Source: Streptomyces sp. WAC 01529 (GTDB lineage: Bacteria; Actinomycetota; Actinomycetes; Streptomycetales; Streptomycetaceae). From it: a DNA stretch of 64,000 nt. The DNA lies in contig NZ_CP029617.1 of the NCBI RefSeq assembly GCF_003945545.1, positions 5,503,001 through 5,567,000 of the forward strand, given 5' to 3'. The notes under the pieces were generated by a model. It ran no database searches. It saw nothing but the letters and a program-made list of their open reading frames with translations, and was not told the origin of the DNA. The position numbers and the translations under genes were made by a program. Positions 43,064-51,639 of this stretch are shown here, in pieces (the stretch's first letter is position 1; every line of letters begins with the position of its first letter).

Positions 43064-43405
43064 GTGATCAGCATCAACGAGAGCTTCATCAGCACCGCCA
43101 AAATGACCGATCGCTCGGTCGTCGCTTCCTGCCTGCTCGGCTTCTCGAACCAGGGCACCGGTCTGTCCGGCGGCATCCCCGCCATGCGTCCGCTGCCCTC
43201 CGCCCTGCCTCTCGCCGGTCTCGCCATTCGTGAGGCCAATGAGGGCAATGAGCGACCGACCGAGGCACCGGAAGCAGCAGTAGCGGAGGCGCAGGCCCAG
43301 GCCTATGCCTTTGCGGCGGCCGGTGCCGGATTCCGGAAGCAGACGACGCAGCACCACACGATGTGGGCCTTCCGTGGGCTCGAACCCTGGAGTGATCCAG
43401 TCTGA
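43064..43405 (+). CDS. Upstream ORF (uORF) of wblC, 113 codons, regulatory
   Basis: A GTG-started ORF with AGAGGAGG upstream fills much of the 620-base wblC leader. It has no domain; the C-terminal half is Ala/Glu/Gln-rich, and it ends ...EPWSDPV. Its stop lies within an 8-bp stem GTCTGATC/GATCAGAC (43400-43418), followed by a strong terminator. In Streptomyces and mycobacteria, whiB7/wblC is controlled by a uORF whose slowed translation under ribosome-targeting antibiotics allows readthrough into wblC; this layout fits. Whether the whole ORF or a shorter part is needed is not visible. Confidence 0.7.
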   Translation: MISINESFISTAKMTDRSVVASCLLGFSNQGTGLSGGIPAMRPLPSALPLAGLAIREANEGNERPTEAPEAAVAEAQAQAYAFAAAGAGFRKQTTQHHTMWAFRGLEPWSDPV

Positions 43406-43482
43406 TCCTCGATCAGACAGGCGCCTTCAGGGCCGCGGAACCCCACCCGGGATCCGCGGCCCTTCTGTTTTCCCCAAAACAG
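43400..43482 (+). terminator. wblC leader attenuator terminator
   Basis: Three hairpins are seen: GTCTGATC/GATCAGAC across the uORF stop; a perfect 10-bp stem GGGCCGCGGA (43430-43439) / TCCGCGGCCC (43453-43462) followed by TTCTGTTTT; and CTGTTTT/AAAACAG (43465-43482). The second is the likely terminator, 112 bases before wblC. Confidence 0.8.
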
Positions 43483-43574
43483 GGAGACAGAGCGAAGGGG
43501 CCAAGAGCAAGACCCGGTACCAGCCGCCAACCGGCCGACCCAGGCCGGCACGACCAGACGAGGAAAACACCACC

Positions 43575-43943
43575 GTGCAACTCGAAACGCACGCCCCGTC
43601 CGTACCGCCTTCACAGGTGATCTCCCCGCCCACTCCCACGGAGGACCCGACCTTGACCCCCCTGACCGCGCTCACCGCGCTCGACGACGCCATCGAGAAC
43701 CTCGGCGTACCCGTCCCCTGCCGTGCCTACGACCCCGAGGTCTTCTTCGCCGAGTCCCCGGCCGACGTCGAGTACGCCAAGTCCCTCTGCCGCACCTGCC
43801 CGCTGATGGAGGCCTGCCTCGCCGGCGCCAAGGAGCGGCGTGAGCCGTGGGGCGTCTGGGGCGGCGAACTGTTCGTCCAGGGCGTGGTGGTCGCCCGCAA
43901 GCGGCCCCGTGGCCGCCCGCGCAAGAACCCGGTCGTCGCATGA
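43575..43943 (+). CDS. wblC: WhiB-family transcription factor WblC (WhiB7 orthologue)
   Basis: This 122-residue iron-sulfur protein binds the principal sigma factor and activates intrinsic antibiotic-resistance genes. Cysteines 49, 72, 75 and 81 form the [4Fe-4S] site (C...CRTC...C). GVWGG at 93-97 is the WhiB turn, and RGRPRK at 112-117 is the AT-hook that distinguishes WhiB7/WblC from other Wbl proteins. GTG start with AGGA 10 bases upstream. A WblC-type promoter, uORF and terminator precede it. Its stop overlaps the next ATG. Confidence 0.96.
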   Translation: MQLETHAPSVPPSQVISPPTPTEDPTLTPLTALTALDDAIENLGVPVPCRAYDPEVFFAESPADVEYAKSLCRTCPLMEACLAGAKERREPWGVWGGELFVQGVVVARKRPRGRPRKNPVVA

Positions 43944-44263
43944 GCACCGCCGGAACAATCGATCGCCCCCTGACGCACGACCCCAAGAAACAGGCCCCGA
44001 TGAAGGCAGCCACCCGCGAGCCCGCAGGCTCCGCGACCCGAGACTTCACCACCACCGGCGCGCACGCCTCGCGCCAGAACAGGACCCGAGAGATGCAACT
44101 CATCCCAGAAGCCATGGCTCGTGCGCATATGCACGAACGCCTGCGTGAAGCCGAGGCGCAACGCCCGGCCGAGCGCCTCATGGCGGCCCGCCGCATGCAG
44201 CGCCGCGCGGAGCGCGCCTCGCTGCGTGCCCGGCGCGCGCTTGCCATAGCGCTCATGCAGTAA
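43940..44263 (+). CDS. Small hypothetical protein coupled to wblC
   Basis: This 107-residue protein starts at an ATG overlapping the wblC stop (ATGA), so its translation should follow wblC. The C-terminal half is a continuous Arg/Ala/Glu-rich helix (AERLMAARRMQRRAERASLRARR) and likely a coiled coil that could bind nucleic acid. The first 40 residues are low in complexity; an internal ATG at 44093 could be the real start. I know no family for it. A strong terminator follows. Confidence 0.6.
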   Translation: MSTAGTIDRPLTHDPKKQAPMKAATREPAGSATRDFTTTGAHASRQNRTREMQLIPEAMARAHMHERLREAEAQRPAERLMAARRMQRRAERASLRARRALAIALMQ

Positions 44264-44285
44264 GAGCCAGTGACCCAACGCCAGC

Positions 44286-44315
44286 GGGGGGCCGGTCCGA
44301 ACGGACCGGCCCCCC
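44286..44315. terminator. Strong hairpin terminator after the wblC operon
   Basis: A perfect 13-bp stem GGGGGGCCGGTCC / GGACCGGCCCCCC with GAAC loop follows the stop codon by 22 bases; no T-run, as is common in Streptomyces. Confidence 0.8.
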
Positions 44316-44365
44316 GTGGTGCGTTGTGCTCAGCGATCCTTCCGGCGCGGCGATAGGGTCGCCGG

Positions 44366-44557
44366 GTGGACCAGCAGAATCCTCAGCCCACGGGCGCGGA
44401 GAACCGCGTGTGCTCCCGCTGCGGCACGGTCGCCGAGGGCACACCACCGACCTGGACCTGCTCCGTGGAGAACGGCACCCGCCACTACTACTGCGAGTCC
44501 TGCGCGCGAGAGAACATCAGAGCCATCGAGGGCCGCCTCGACTCCGACTGGTGGTAA
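44366..44557 (+). CDS. Small zinc-ribbon-like protein, 63 aa
   Basis: The protein carries two CxxC pairs (CSRCG at residues 16-20 and CESC at residues 43-46) plus Cys32, suggesting a zinc-binding knuckle. It ends in an acidic, Trp-rich tail (DSDWW). TAGGGT (44354-44359) lies 6 bases before the GTG start, so the transcript is probably leaderless. It seems to be a conserved streptomycete small protein of unknown function, between wblC and the ABC1 kinase. Confidence 0.65.
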   Translation: MDQQNPQPTGAENRVCSRCGTVAEGTPPTWTCSVENGTRHYYCESCARENIRAIEGRLDSDWW

Positions 44558-44865
44558 CCCGTCCAGGGGCCCCGCCCGTCTCTCTCCCTCGGCCCCCGCT
44601 CCCGGGCCACCCGAGCCAGATGAGCTTCCTGTGATGTGGCTGTGGAAGCTCGGTGCACTGGCAGGCAGAACGAAACCGTATCTGCCCGGGTTAACGGCGT
44701 GACGGATCGCCGACCTCCACCCGGGCGAGGACGAGACGATCGTCGAGCTGGAGATGATCGTCGGCTTCGCCCCAAGTCGAGCCGTCACTGGAGAGGGCGC
44801 TGCGGTTGCAGCACCCAGCCAGGACACAGGGCCCCGCCCCCCTCTACCGCACCCCACCCCCCAGC
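44558..44865. other. Non-coding stretch with a possible gene remnant
   Basis: No intact gene is seen. From 44703 on the plus strand one frame encodes IADLHPGEDETIVELEMIVG with ordinary high-GC codon usage, but lacks a start codon and trails into Pro-rich sequence. It may be the remains of a small gene. Confidence 0.35.
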
Positions 44866-46230
44866 TCAGGCCTCCGCTGCCGCGTCGGTTTCTGGGGTCT
44901 CTTCCGGCTCCATGACGAAGCCGGGCAGCCACTCCTCCAGTTCGGTCCGCATGCGGACCGTCGCGTTCAGTTGGCAGAGCACTCCGATCGTGCTCAGCGT
45001 CACGCGGTGTATCAGCAGATACGCCGGTGGGAGGTTCAGCCGCTTGCCCAGTTGGTAGGCGGGGGAGCGGGGGTCGGCCACGCGCGCTGCCTGGCCGCGC
45101 ATCCAGCCGCGGGTGAACGTGAACTCGTCCACCAGCATCGGCTCGATGATCGGCAGGAGATAGTCGAGCACCGCGTCCGGTTCCAGCTCGACGCTCTCCT
45201 TGACGAAGCCCTCCTCGCGCAACATGTCGTAGACCGCGTCGGCCTCGCCGTCCAGCGTCATCCGCAGGGATTCGCCGATGGTCGGGGGCAGGCCGCCCGG
45301 CAGCCGGTCCACCGTGCCGAAGTCCAGGACGCCGAGCCGCCAGCCGTCCTTGTCGTCGGGCAGCAGACGGAAGTTGCCCGGGTGGGGGTCGGCGTGCAGC
45401 AGTCCCGTGCGTGCCGGGCCTGAGAAGAGGAAACGGGCCAGCAGCTGGCCCGCCCGGTCGCGCTGCTCCTGCGTGCCGTCCGCGATCACCTCCGACAGGG
45501 GTATCCCGTCGATCCACTCGGTGACCAGGACCTGCTCGCCCTGATGCACCACTTCGGGCACCACCACGTCGGGGTCGTCGGCGAACTCCTGCGCGTGCGC
45601 CTGCTGCGCCTGCGCCTCCAAGCCGTAGTCCAGCTCTTCCGAGACCCGGTCGCGCAGCTCGGTGATGAGCGGCTTGATGTCCATTCCGGGAATCAGCGGC
45701 CCCAGAAGGCGGGCGAACCGGCTGAGTTGGTTCAGGTCGGAGAGCAGTGCCTCGCCCGCTCCCGGGTACTGCACCTTGACCGCGACCGCGCGGCCGTCCT
45801 CCCAGATCGCCCGGTGCACCTGGCCGATCGACGCGGCGGCCGCCGGCTTGTCGTCGAACTCCAAAAACCGCTCGCGCCAGTCCTCGCCGAGCCGCTCCGC
45901 GAGCACGGAGTGCACCGTGCTCGTCGGCATCGGTGGCGCCGCCTCCTGGAGCTTCGTCAGCGCCGCGCGATAGGGCCCGGCGACCTCCTCCGGCAGCGCC
46001 GACTCGAAGACGGACATGGCCTGCCCGAACTTCATGGCGCCGCCCTTGAGTTCGCCAAGGACCTTGAACAGTTGCTCCGCCGTGCGCTGTTGCAGCTCGC
46101 GCCCGACGATCTCCGCCGACTTGCCCCCGATCCGCTTGCCGAGCCCCCAGGTCGCGCGTCCCGCGAAGCCGAGTGGCAGCGCGGCCAATTTGGCGGTTCG
46201 GGTGACCGCCTTCCGGGGAAGATCAGACAT
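44866..46230 (-). CDS. ABC1/UbiB-family atypical kinase
   Basis: This 454-residue protein belongs to the ABC1 (AarF/UbiB/ADCK) atypical kinase-like family. The KxGQ motif (GGAMKFGQAMS near residue 63) with the ExD-like helix, the Ala-rich AAAASIGQVHRA loop replacing the glycine loop near residue 128, VAVKVQYPG with the lysine, LHADPHPGNF near residue 275 and LDFGTVD (DFG) near 300 are all present. The start at 46230 has GGAGGGG upstream. It neighbours whiB7 in mycobacteria too (Rv3197). A lipid- or quinone-related role is likely but unproven. Confidence 0.9.
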   Translation of the reverse strand: MSDLPRKAVTRTAKLAALPLGFAGRATWGLGKRIGGKSAEIVGRELQQRTAEQLFKVLGELKGGAMKFGQAMSVFESALPEEVAGPYRAALTKLQEAAPPMPTSTVHSVLAERLGEDWRERFLEFDDKPAAAASIGQVHRAIWEDGRAVAVKVQYPGAGEALLSDLNQLSRFARLLGPLIPGMDIKPLITELRDRVSEELDYGLEAQAQQAHAQEFADDPDVVVPEVVHQGEQVLVTEWIDGIPLSEVIADGTQEQRDRAGQLLARFLFSGPARTGLLHADPHPGNFRLLPDDKDGWRLGVLDFGTVDRLPGGLPPTIGESLRMTLDGEADAVYDMLREEGFVKESVELEPDAVLDYLLPIIEPMLVDEFTFTRGWMRGQAARVADPRSPAYQLGKRLNLPPAYLLIHRVTLSTIGVLCQLNATVRMRTELEEWLPGFVMEPEETPETDAAAEA

Positions 46231-46271
46231 GCGCCCCTCCAAGTCCCAGACAGCCACGCCTCTCAGGCGGG

Positions 46272-47459
46272 TTACCCGGCCATTGTTGCGTGCTGCCCCA
46301 TGTCCGTGGTGAGGCGAGCCCCCTTAACGGGCCTGCCCGCCCCGCAAGGACATGCGGGATGCGCCCAAACCGGGCGCGCGTGCCAGTCGAATCCGGGGAC
46401 GGACGCCTCCCAGCGAGCCCCGGCACAGGCCGAGGAAGCACCGTCGAGGAAGGCCAGCGCATGGCCCGCGACCAGTCCGGCCACCGAGGTCGAAAGGGCC
46501 AGATCACACGAGGGCACGTGCCGCGCACGCCCCGAGCGCCACTGGGCCAGCATGCGGGCCCACGTGGGGTCGCGGTCGGCGCGCTGCCGGAAGAAGCAGC
46601 CCGCGCAGGCGGTCGATCCGGGCAGGACCAAGGGGCCCACCACGCCTGTGCCTTCGATCACCCCGGCGTAGAGGTGTGGTGTGCCCGCGGTGAGGAGGGC
46701 CTCGGCGGCGGCCGGATCGGGGGCGTACGCATCCAGGCCGTCCCGTGGGGCGATGATCACGAGGGAGAGGCCTGCTTCCCCCTCCTGTGCCGAGGGTGGC
46801 CGGGGAGGGTCGGCTGGGAGTGCGGGTGGCTCGGGTGGTGTGGGGTGGTTCGGGCGGGGTGGCCGGTCGGGTGCCGCCTGGCGTACGACCCGTCGCGCGG
46901 TCGTGTCCCTGCGCTGCCCGATCGCCTCGGCGGGCAGTCCGCCCGGCGCGACGTCCCACGGCTCCACATGCCCGCCGTCCAGCACCTCGACGCGGCCCAC
47001 GCCCGCGCCCGCGAGGACCGATGCCACGACCGCGCCGACTCGACCCGCCCCCTGGACGCGGACCCGCATGGCCCGGCGCGCCGCCAGCTTCTCGATCGCC
47101 TCGCCCGGCTCGGACGCGAGGAGCGACAGCGAGGCCAGGTCGGCCCGCAACCGGTCCATGGGGCCGCTCCGCTTGCGCAGGGCGTCGGCCGCGGGGCCGC
47201 CACCCGTCGAGTCGTCGAGCAGGCCGGCCCGCGACAGCTCTCCCATCAACGCGTCCACGTGCCCGTCGGGCAGGCCCATCCGCTTGGCTTCCTCACGCAG
47301 GAGCGGCAGTCCGCGAGTGCCGTCAAGGAGGGTCAGGAAGCTGCTGGTCGCGGTGTCCATCGGGCCGAGGACCAGGGCGTGCGCCGGGGCCACCCCGAAT
47401 TGCACGGTGCTCAGGTCCCGCCAGCCGCGCCGCAGCGCGGGCTTCAGTGTCGGATGCAT
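46272..47459 (-). CDS. ThiF/E1-like family protein with degenerate core
   Basis: This 395-residue protein has an E1-type nucleotide-binding domain (GAGRVGAVVASVLAGAGVG near residue 137) and zinc-like cysteines (CAGC near residue 288 and CPC near 371). The first 115 residues form a winged-helix-like domain. A Pro-rich insertion (residues 200-228) splits the E1 fold, and the aspartate-rich active-site block is not obvious, so adenylation activity is uncertain. It sits in the position of Rv3196 in mycobacteria. Start ATG 47459. Confidence 0.75.
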   Translation of the reverse strand: MHPTLKPALRRGWRDLSTVQFGVAPAHALVLGPMDTATSSFLTLLDGTRGLPLLREEAKRMGLPDGHVDALMGELSRAGLLDDSTGGGPAADALRKRSGPMDRLRADLASLSLLASEPGEAIEKLAARRAMRVRVQGAGRVGAVVASVLAGAGVGRVEVLDGGHVEPWDVAPGGLPAEAIGQRRDTTARRVVRQAAPDRPPRPNHPTPPEPPALPADPPRPPSAQEGEAGLSLVIIAPRDGLDAYAPDPAAAEALLTAGTPHLYAGVIEGTGVVGPLVLPGSTACAGCFFRQRADRDPTWARMLAQWRSGRARHVPSCDLALSTSVAGLVAGHALAFLDGASSACAGARWEASVPGFDWHARPVWAHPACPCGAGRPVKGARLTTDMGQHATMAG

Positions 47460-47738
47460 GGTCGTCCCCCGTCGTCCGGTCGGCGCGGTTCCGTCCGCCG
47501 CGTCGATCGAATGTCAGGATGCCCCGGCTCGACGGATGGGTGCGGCGCGTTATCCACAGGCGGGGGGTGATTGTCGTATTAATGGGTCGTGCGGTCGGCC
47601 CCCATGGGCTCCATGGGCGCGTCGTCGGTCGCACGGGTCGCGCTGCCGGTCGTACTAGTCAAACGTCCGGCGAGTGGATCGGCGCCGAACCGTCCCGGAG
47701 GCGGGACTTCCCCCATGCCCAGCGGGTAACGTCGGGGC

Positions 47739-48362
47739 GTGCCCGCCGACCCGTCCCCTCGCGTCGCTGGGGAGACCTCAGCGCGTCGCGCCGGAACTCC
47801 ACAGCGCAGCACGGCCAGTCCGCCGCCATCCGGCGCGGGGGCCAGCGCGGTCGAGGTCAGACGCAGTGCCCGCCGCCGCAGAACGGTCTCGGCCTACCGC
47901 GAGGGCGATCGCACCGTCGTCCTCATCCCCGCCCGGATGTCCGAGGCGGAGGAGCAGCGCTGGGTCAACGTGATGCTCGACAAGCTCGCCGCGCAGGAGA
48001 GCAAGCGGCTTCTCGGCGACGCGGAGCTGTCCGAACGCGCCGAGCAGCTGTCCGAGCAGTACTTCGACGGCCGAGCCAGGCCCGCCTCCGTTCGCTGGGT
48101 CACGAACCAGAACACCCGCTGGGGTTCCTGCACCCCTTCGGAGGGCAGCATCCGCCTCTCGCACCGGTTGCAGGGCATGCCCGAGTACGTCGTGGACTAC
48201 GTCCTCGTCCATGAGCTGGCCCACCTTCTCGTCCCCGGTCACGGGCCGCGTTTCTGGCGCCTTCTGGAGGCCTATCCGCGCACCGAGCGGGCCAGGGGGT
48301 ACCTCGAAGGGGTGGTGGCGGCCGGTCGGCTGCCCCATCTGCCGGCCGCCCGCGAGGAGTGA
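47739..48362 (+). CDS. YgjP/DUF45-type M48-like metallopeptidase
   Basis: This 207-residue protein has the zinc motif HELAH near residue 166, WGSC near residue 128 (NTRWGSCTPSEGSIRLS) and the downstream GHGPRFW histidine, which define the YgjP/DUF45 metallopeptidase-like family. The N-terminal 45 residues are disordered. TAACGT (47727-47732) lies 6 bases before GTG, so the transcript is probably leaderless. The physiological substrate is unknown. Confidence 0.85.
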   Translation: MPADPSPRVAGETSARRAGTPQRSTASPPPSGAGASAVEVRRSARRRRTVSAYREGDRTVVLIPARMSEAEEQRWVNVMLDKLAAQESKRLLGDAELSERAEQLSEQYFDGRARPASVRWVTNQNTRWGSCTPSEGSIRLSHRLQGMPEYVVDYVLVHELAHLLVPGHGPRFWRLLEAYPRTERARGYLEGVVAAGRLPHLPAAREE

Positions 48363-48479
48363 ACGTCCGCCGGATCCCACGGTTGTGTAGCGGGTCTGTA
48401 CCGGCTTCGTTCACTGTCGGACTTTGCGGTTAGCCTGGCGCGACGCATTCACATTCGGGATGGGGGACGGTCGTTACGT

Positions 48480-50144
48480 ATGGCCAGGGAATTCCAACGC
48501 GGCCACAAGGCCAAGATCAGTGACCTCACCGCGGGCACCGATCTGTACGTAGGCGTGCAGATCTCGGCTCCCGGGCTGACCTTCGACATCAGCTGCTTCG
48601 GCCTCGACGCGAGCGAGCGACTGTCGGACGACCGTTACTTCATCTTCTTCAACCAGCCGAAGTCGCCGGAGGAGTCGATCCAGCTCCTCGGCGCGCAGGC
48701 GGGCGACACCGAGTCCTTCCGTGTCACGCTCGACCGCATCCCGCAGCAGATCCAGCGGCTGTCGTTCACCGCGACGATCGACGGTGCCGGGCAGATGTCG
48801 CAGGTCGCCTCCGGGTACATCCGCGTCGTCGCGGGCGGCGAGGAAGTGGCCCGCTACGCCTTCAGCGGCGCGGAGTTCTCCACGGAGCGCGCCGTCATGC
48901 TGGGCGACTTCTACCTGAAGGACGTGTGGCGGTTCGCCGCGATCGGCCAGGGCTTCGACGGCGGGCTCGACGCCCTCCTGAAGAACTTCGGCGGCGAGGT
49001 CGCCGAGGAGGAGCCCGCCCCCGCACAGCCACAGGCCGCCGTGCCCTCCTTCGCGCCGCCCGCGCAGGCCTCGGCCCCGCCCGCGTTCGGCGCCCCCGCC
49101 GCCGCGCCCGCACCCGCACCCGCGCCCGTACCCGCCCCCGCGCAGAACTTCGCGCCCCCCTCCCCGGCCCCCGCGCAGAACTTCCCGCCGCCCCCGGGCG
49201 CCACCCCGCCGCCCGCACCCGCCGACCCGGCCGTCTACGCCGCGCAGACCATCGTCGCGCCCGTGAACCAGCCGCCGTACGGCCAGCAGCCGCAGCCGCC
49301 GCAGTACGGGCAGGTGCCGGGCCAGCAGCATGCCCCCGGCCAGAGCGCGCCCCCGCCGCCGGGCTACGGACAGCCGCCGCAGGCCCCGATGCCTCCCGGC
49401 TACGGTCAGCAGCCCCCCAGTGGGCAGTTCCCCGGTCAGCCCCAGGCGCCGCACGGAGCCCCGCAAGGCGCCGCTCCCCAGGGCGCCGGTGTCGCCGCCG
49501 CTCTCCAGAAGTACCGCGAAGCGCCTACCGGCCAGCGCTGGACGCAGCAGAACGAGAAGCTGATCCGCGTCGACCTCGGCGTCGCCGACCAGCCGATCCT
49601 CGCCCGCCAGGGCAGCATGGTGCTCTACCAGGGCAAGGTCGAATTCGGCTACAAGGGCGCGGGCTTCGCCGGCCGCGTCGTCGGCAACGCCACCGGCCAG
49701 GAGATGCAGCTGATGCGCTGCTCCGGCCGCGGCCAGGTCTTCCTCGCCGAAGAGGGCACCCACCTGCACCCCATCGAACTCCAGGGCGACGCGATCTGCG
49801 TCTCCGCGGAGAACGTCCTCGCCTTCGACGAGACCCTCCAGCACGAGGTGCGCAGGATCGAGGGCCACGGGATCCCCGGCGGCGCGCTGTTCGTCATGCA
49901 GTTCCAGGGCACCGGCACGGTCATCGTGAAGACCCACGGCGTGCCCGTCGTCCTGCCCGTCACGCCGACGACGTTCGCCGACTGCCACGCCGTCGTCGCC
50001 TGGTCGGCCGCCGCCCAGGCGATCGTTTCCAGCCAGGTACGGATGCGCAGCAACGCCTACGCGGGCTCCACGGGAGAGAGCGTGAACCTCCAGTTCCGTG
50101 GCGCGCCCGGCAATTTCATCGTCGTCCAGCCGTACGAGGTCTGA
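48480..50144 (+). CDS. TerD-Pro-rich linker-AIM24 fusion protein
   Basis: This 554-residue protein joins three parts. Residues 1-178 form a TerD domain (LTFDISCFGLDASERLSDDRYFIFF), of the tellurite-resistance/calcium-binding family. Residues 180-335 are an extended Pro/Ala/Gln-rich linker with GYGQ and PPPG repeats. Residues 340-554 are an AIM24 beta-helix-like domain (LARQGSMVLYQGKVEF; LFVMQFQGTGTVIVKTHG). TerD proteins act in stress and envelope processes; AIM24 is of unknown role in bacteria. The next two genes encode further AIM24 domains, so this is an AIM24 operon. GGGGGA lies upstream. Confidence 0.9.
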   Translation: MAREFQRGHKAKISDLTAGTDLYVGVQISAPGLTFDISCFGLDASERLSDDRYFIFFNQPKSPEESIQLLGAQAGDTESFRVTLDRIPQQIQRLSFTATIDGAGQMSQVASGYIRVVAGGEEVARYAFSGAEFSTERAVMLGDFYLKDVWRFAAIGQGFDGGLDALLKNFGGEVAEEEPAPAQPQAAVPSFAPPAQASAPPAFGAPAAAPAPAPAPVPAPAQNFAPPSPAPAQNFPPPPGATPPPAPADPAVYAAQTIVAPVNQPPYGQQPQPPQYGQVPGQQHAPGQSAPPPPGYGQPPQAPMPPGYGQQPPSGQFPGQPQAPHGAPQGAAPQGAGVAAALQKYREAPTGQRWTQQNEKLIRVDLGVADQPILARQGSMVLYQGKVEFGYKGAGFAGRVVGNATGQEMQLMRCSGRGQVFLAEEGTHLHPIELQGDAICVSAENVLAFDETLQHEVRRIEGHGIPGGALFVMQFQGTGTVIVKTHGVPVVLPVTPTTFADCHAVVAWSAAAQAIVSSQVRMRSNAYAGSTGESVNLQFRGAPGNFIVVQPYEV

Positions 50145-50155
50145 GGGAGCCCGTC

Positions 50156-50836
50156 ATGAATCAGCAGCTCGCGGGCTACGCCCCCGCACCCGTCGCCGCC
50201 CGCATGGAGAACCACGGCCACCACATGGTCAAGGTGGCCATGCAGACCGGCAACGACCTCCTCGCGCGCGTGGGCTCGATGGTCGCCTACGAAGGGTTCG
50301 TGCAGTACGAGCCGAATCCGCCCGCCGTGCGCCAGGTCGCACGCGAGTGGATGACCGGCGAGGGCGCGCCCTTGATGAAGTGCTCCGGAGACGGCCTGCT
50401 CTACCTCGCCGACTACGGAGCGGACGTCGTCGTCATCAACCTGGCGGGCGACTCCCTCTCGGTGAACGGCACCAACCTCCTCGCCTTCGACGCGTCCCTC
50501 CAGTGGGGCGTCGAGCGGGTCAAGGGCCTCGCCAAGTTCGCCGGACAGGGCCTGTGGAACATCAAGATCTCCGGTCAGGGCTGGGTCGCGCTGACCTCAC
50601 GCGGCACCCCGATCGTCGTCGACTGCGGTCGCGGCGAGGACGAGACGTACGTCGACCCGGACGCCCTGATCGCCTGGTCGCCGAACCTGAAGGTGAAGGG
50701 CAAGCGCAGCTTCAAGGCCGGCTCCCTCATCGGGCGCGGCAGCGGAGAGGCCTACCAGATGGGCTTCTCCGGAGAGGGCATCGTCGTCGTACAGCCCAGT
50801 GAGGACAGCACCGACCGTCTCCGAGCACGGGGCTGA
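50156..50836 (+). CDS. AIM24 family protein
   Basis: This 226-residue protein is a single AIM24-type domain with the repeated beta-strand pattern (DLLARVGSMVAYEGFVQYEP near residue 34; GLWNIKISGQGWVALTSRG near 132; YQMGFSGEGIVVVQPSE at the end). It lies 11 bases after the TerD-AIM24 gene and 16 bases before a second single-domain paralogue; GAGGGAG upstream gives a clear ribosome-binding site. The three AIM24 copies are diverged and may form a hetero-oligomer. No catalytic residues are known for the family. Confidence 0.9.
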   Translation: MNQQLAGYAPAPVAARMENHGHHMVKVAMQTGNDLLARVGSMVAYEGFVQYEPNPPAVRQVAREWMTGEGAPLMKCSGDGLLYLADYGADVVVINLAGDSLSVNGTNLLAFDASLQWGVERVKGLAKFAGQGLWNIKISGQGWVALTSRGTPIVVDCGRGEDETYVDPDALIAWSPNLKVKGKRSFKAGSLIGRGSGEAYQMGFSGEGIVVVQPSEDSTDRLRARG

Positions 50837-50852
50837 GGGGGAGCAACACACC

Positions 50853-51608
50853 ATGCAGAGCCCACTTTTCGCGCACGCCGAGCAGCAGACCCAGGAGCGC
50901 TACTCTGTCCAGAACCCGCAGCTGCTGCGGGTCGCCCTGGAGGGGCACGACGACGTCCTGGCCCGCAAGGGCGCCATGGTCGCCTACCAGGGGCTGATCG
51001 AGTTCGACGCCGAGTACCAGAGCCAGGGCAACCAGCGTGCCCGCGCGCACACCGGTGAGGGTCTGGACCTGATGCGCTGCCATGGGCAGGGCACCGTCTA
51101 CCTCGCCAACCTCGCCCAGTACATCCACGTGGTGGACGTCGACCAGGACGGTCTGACCGTGGACAGCAGCTATGTCCTCGCGATGGACTCCTCGCTGACC
51201 CACCAGGTCATCGCCGTGGACAGCCAGTACGGCATCTCCGGCTCCGGCAAGTACCAGCTCAACATCTCCGGGCGCGGCAAGGTCGCCCTGATGACGTCCG
51301 GCCAGCCGCTGATGCTCCAGGTCACGCCCGACCGGTACGTCAACGCGGACGCGGACGCCATCGTCGCCTGGTCCAACGGCCTGCGCGTGCAGATGCAGGC
51401 CCAGACCCACTCCTCGGGCGTCTGGCGGCGCCGCGGCAACACCGGCGAGGGCTGGGAGCTGAGCTTCATGGGGCAGGGGTACGCGCTCGTCCAGCCCAGC
51501 GAGATGCTGCCGCCGCAGAACGCGGTGGTCGGGCGGGGCGCCCAGGCGCAGTTCGGGGTGGGCCAGCAAGGTGCCCGGGGGCAGAACCAGGGGAACGTCT
51601 GGAGCTGA
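50853..51608 (+). CDS. AIM24 family protein
   Basis: This 251-residue third AIM24 paralogue of the operon keeps the same strand pattern (DVLARKGAMVAYQGLIEFDA near residue 31; GKYQLNISGRGKVALMTSG near 132; GWELSFMGQGYALVQPSE near 208) and ends with a Gln/Gly-rich tail. ATG 50853 has GAGGGGGAG upstream. An upstream in-frame ATG is possible but overlaps the preceding gene. It is convergent with the NUDIX gene; an interspersed repeat lies between them. Confidence 0.9.
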   Translation: MQSPLFAHAEQQTQERYSVQNPQLLRVALEGHDDVLARKGAMVAYQGLIEFDAEYQSQGNQRARAHTGEGLDLMRCHGQGTVYLANLAQYIHVVDVDQDGLTVDSSYVLAMDSSLTHQVIAVDSQYGISGSGKYQLNISGRGKVALMTSGQPLMLQVTPDRYVNADADAIVAWSNGLRVQMQAQTHSSGVWRRRGNTGEGWELSFMGQGYALVQPSEMLPPQNAVVGRGAQAQFGVGQQGARGQNQGNVWS

Positions 51609-51639
51609 GCCCCGCGGGGGTACAGGAGCGCGGGGAACC

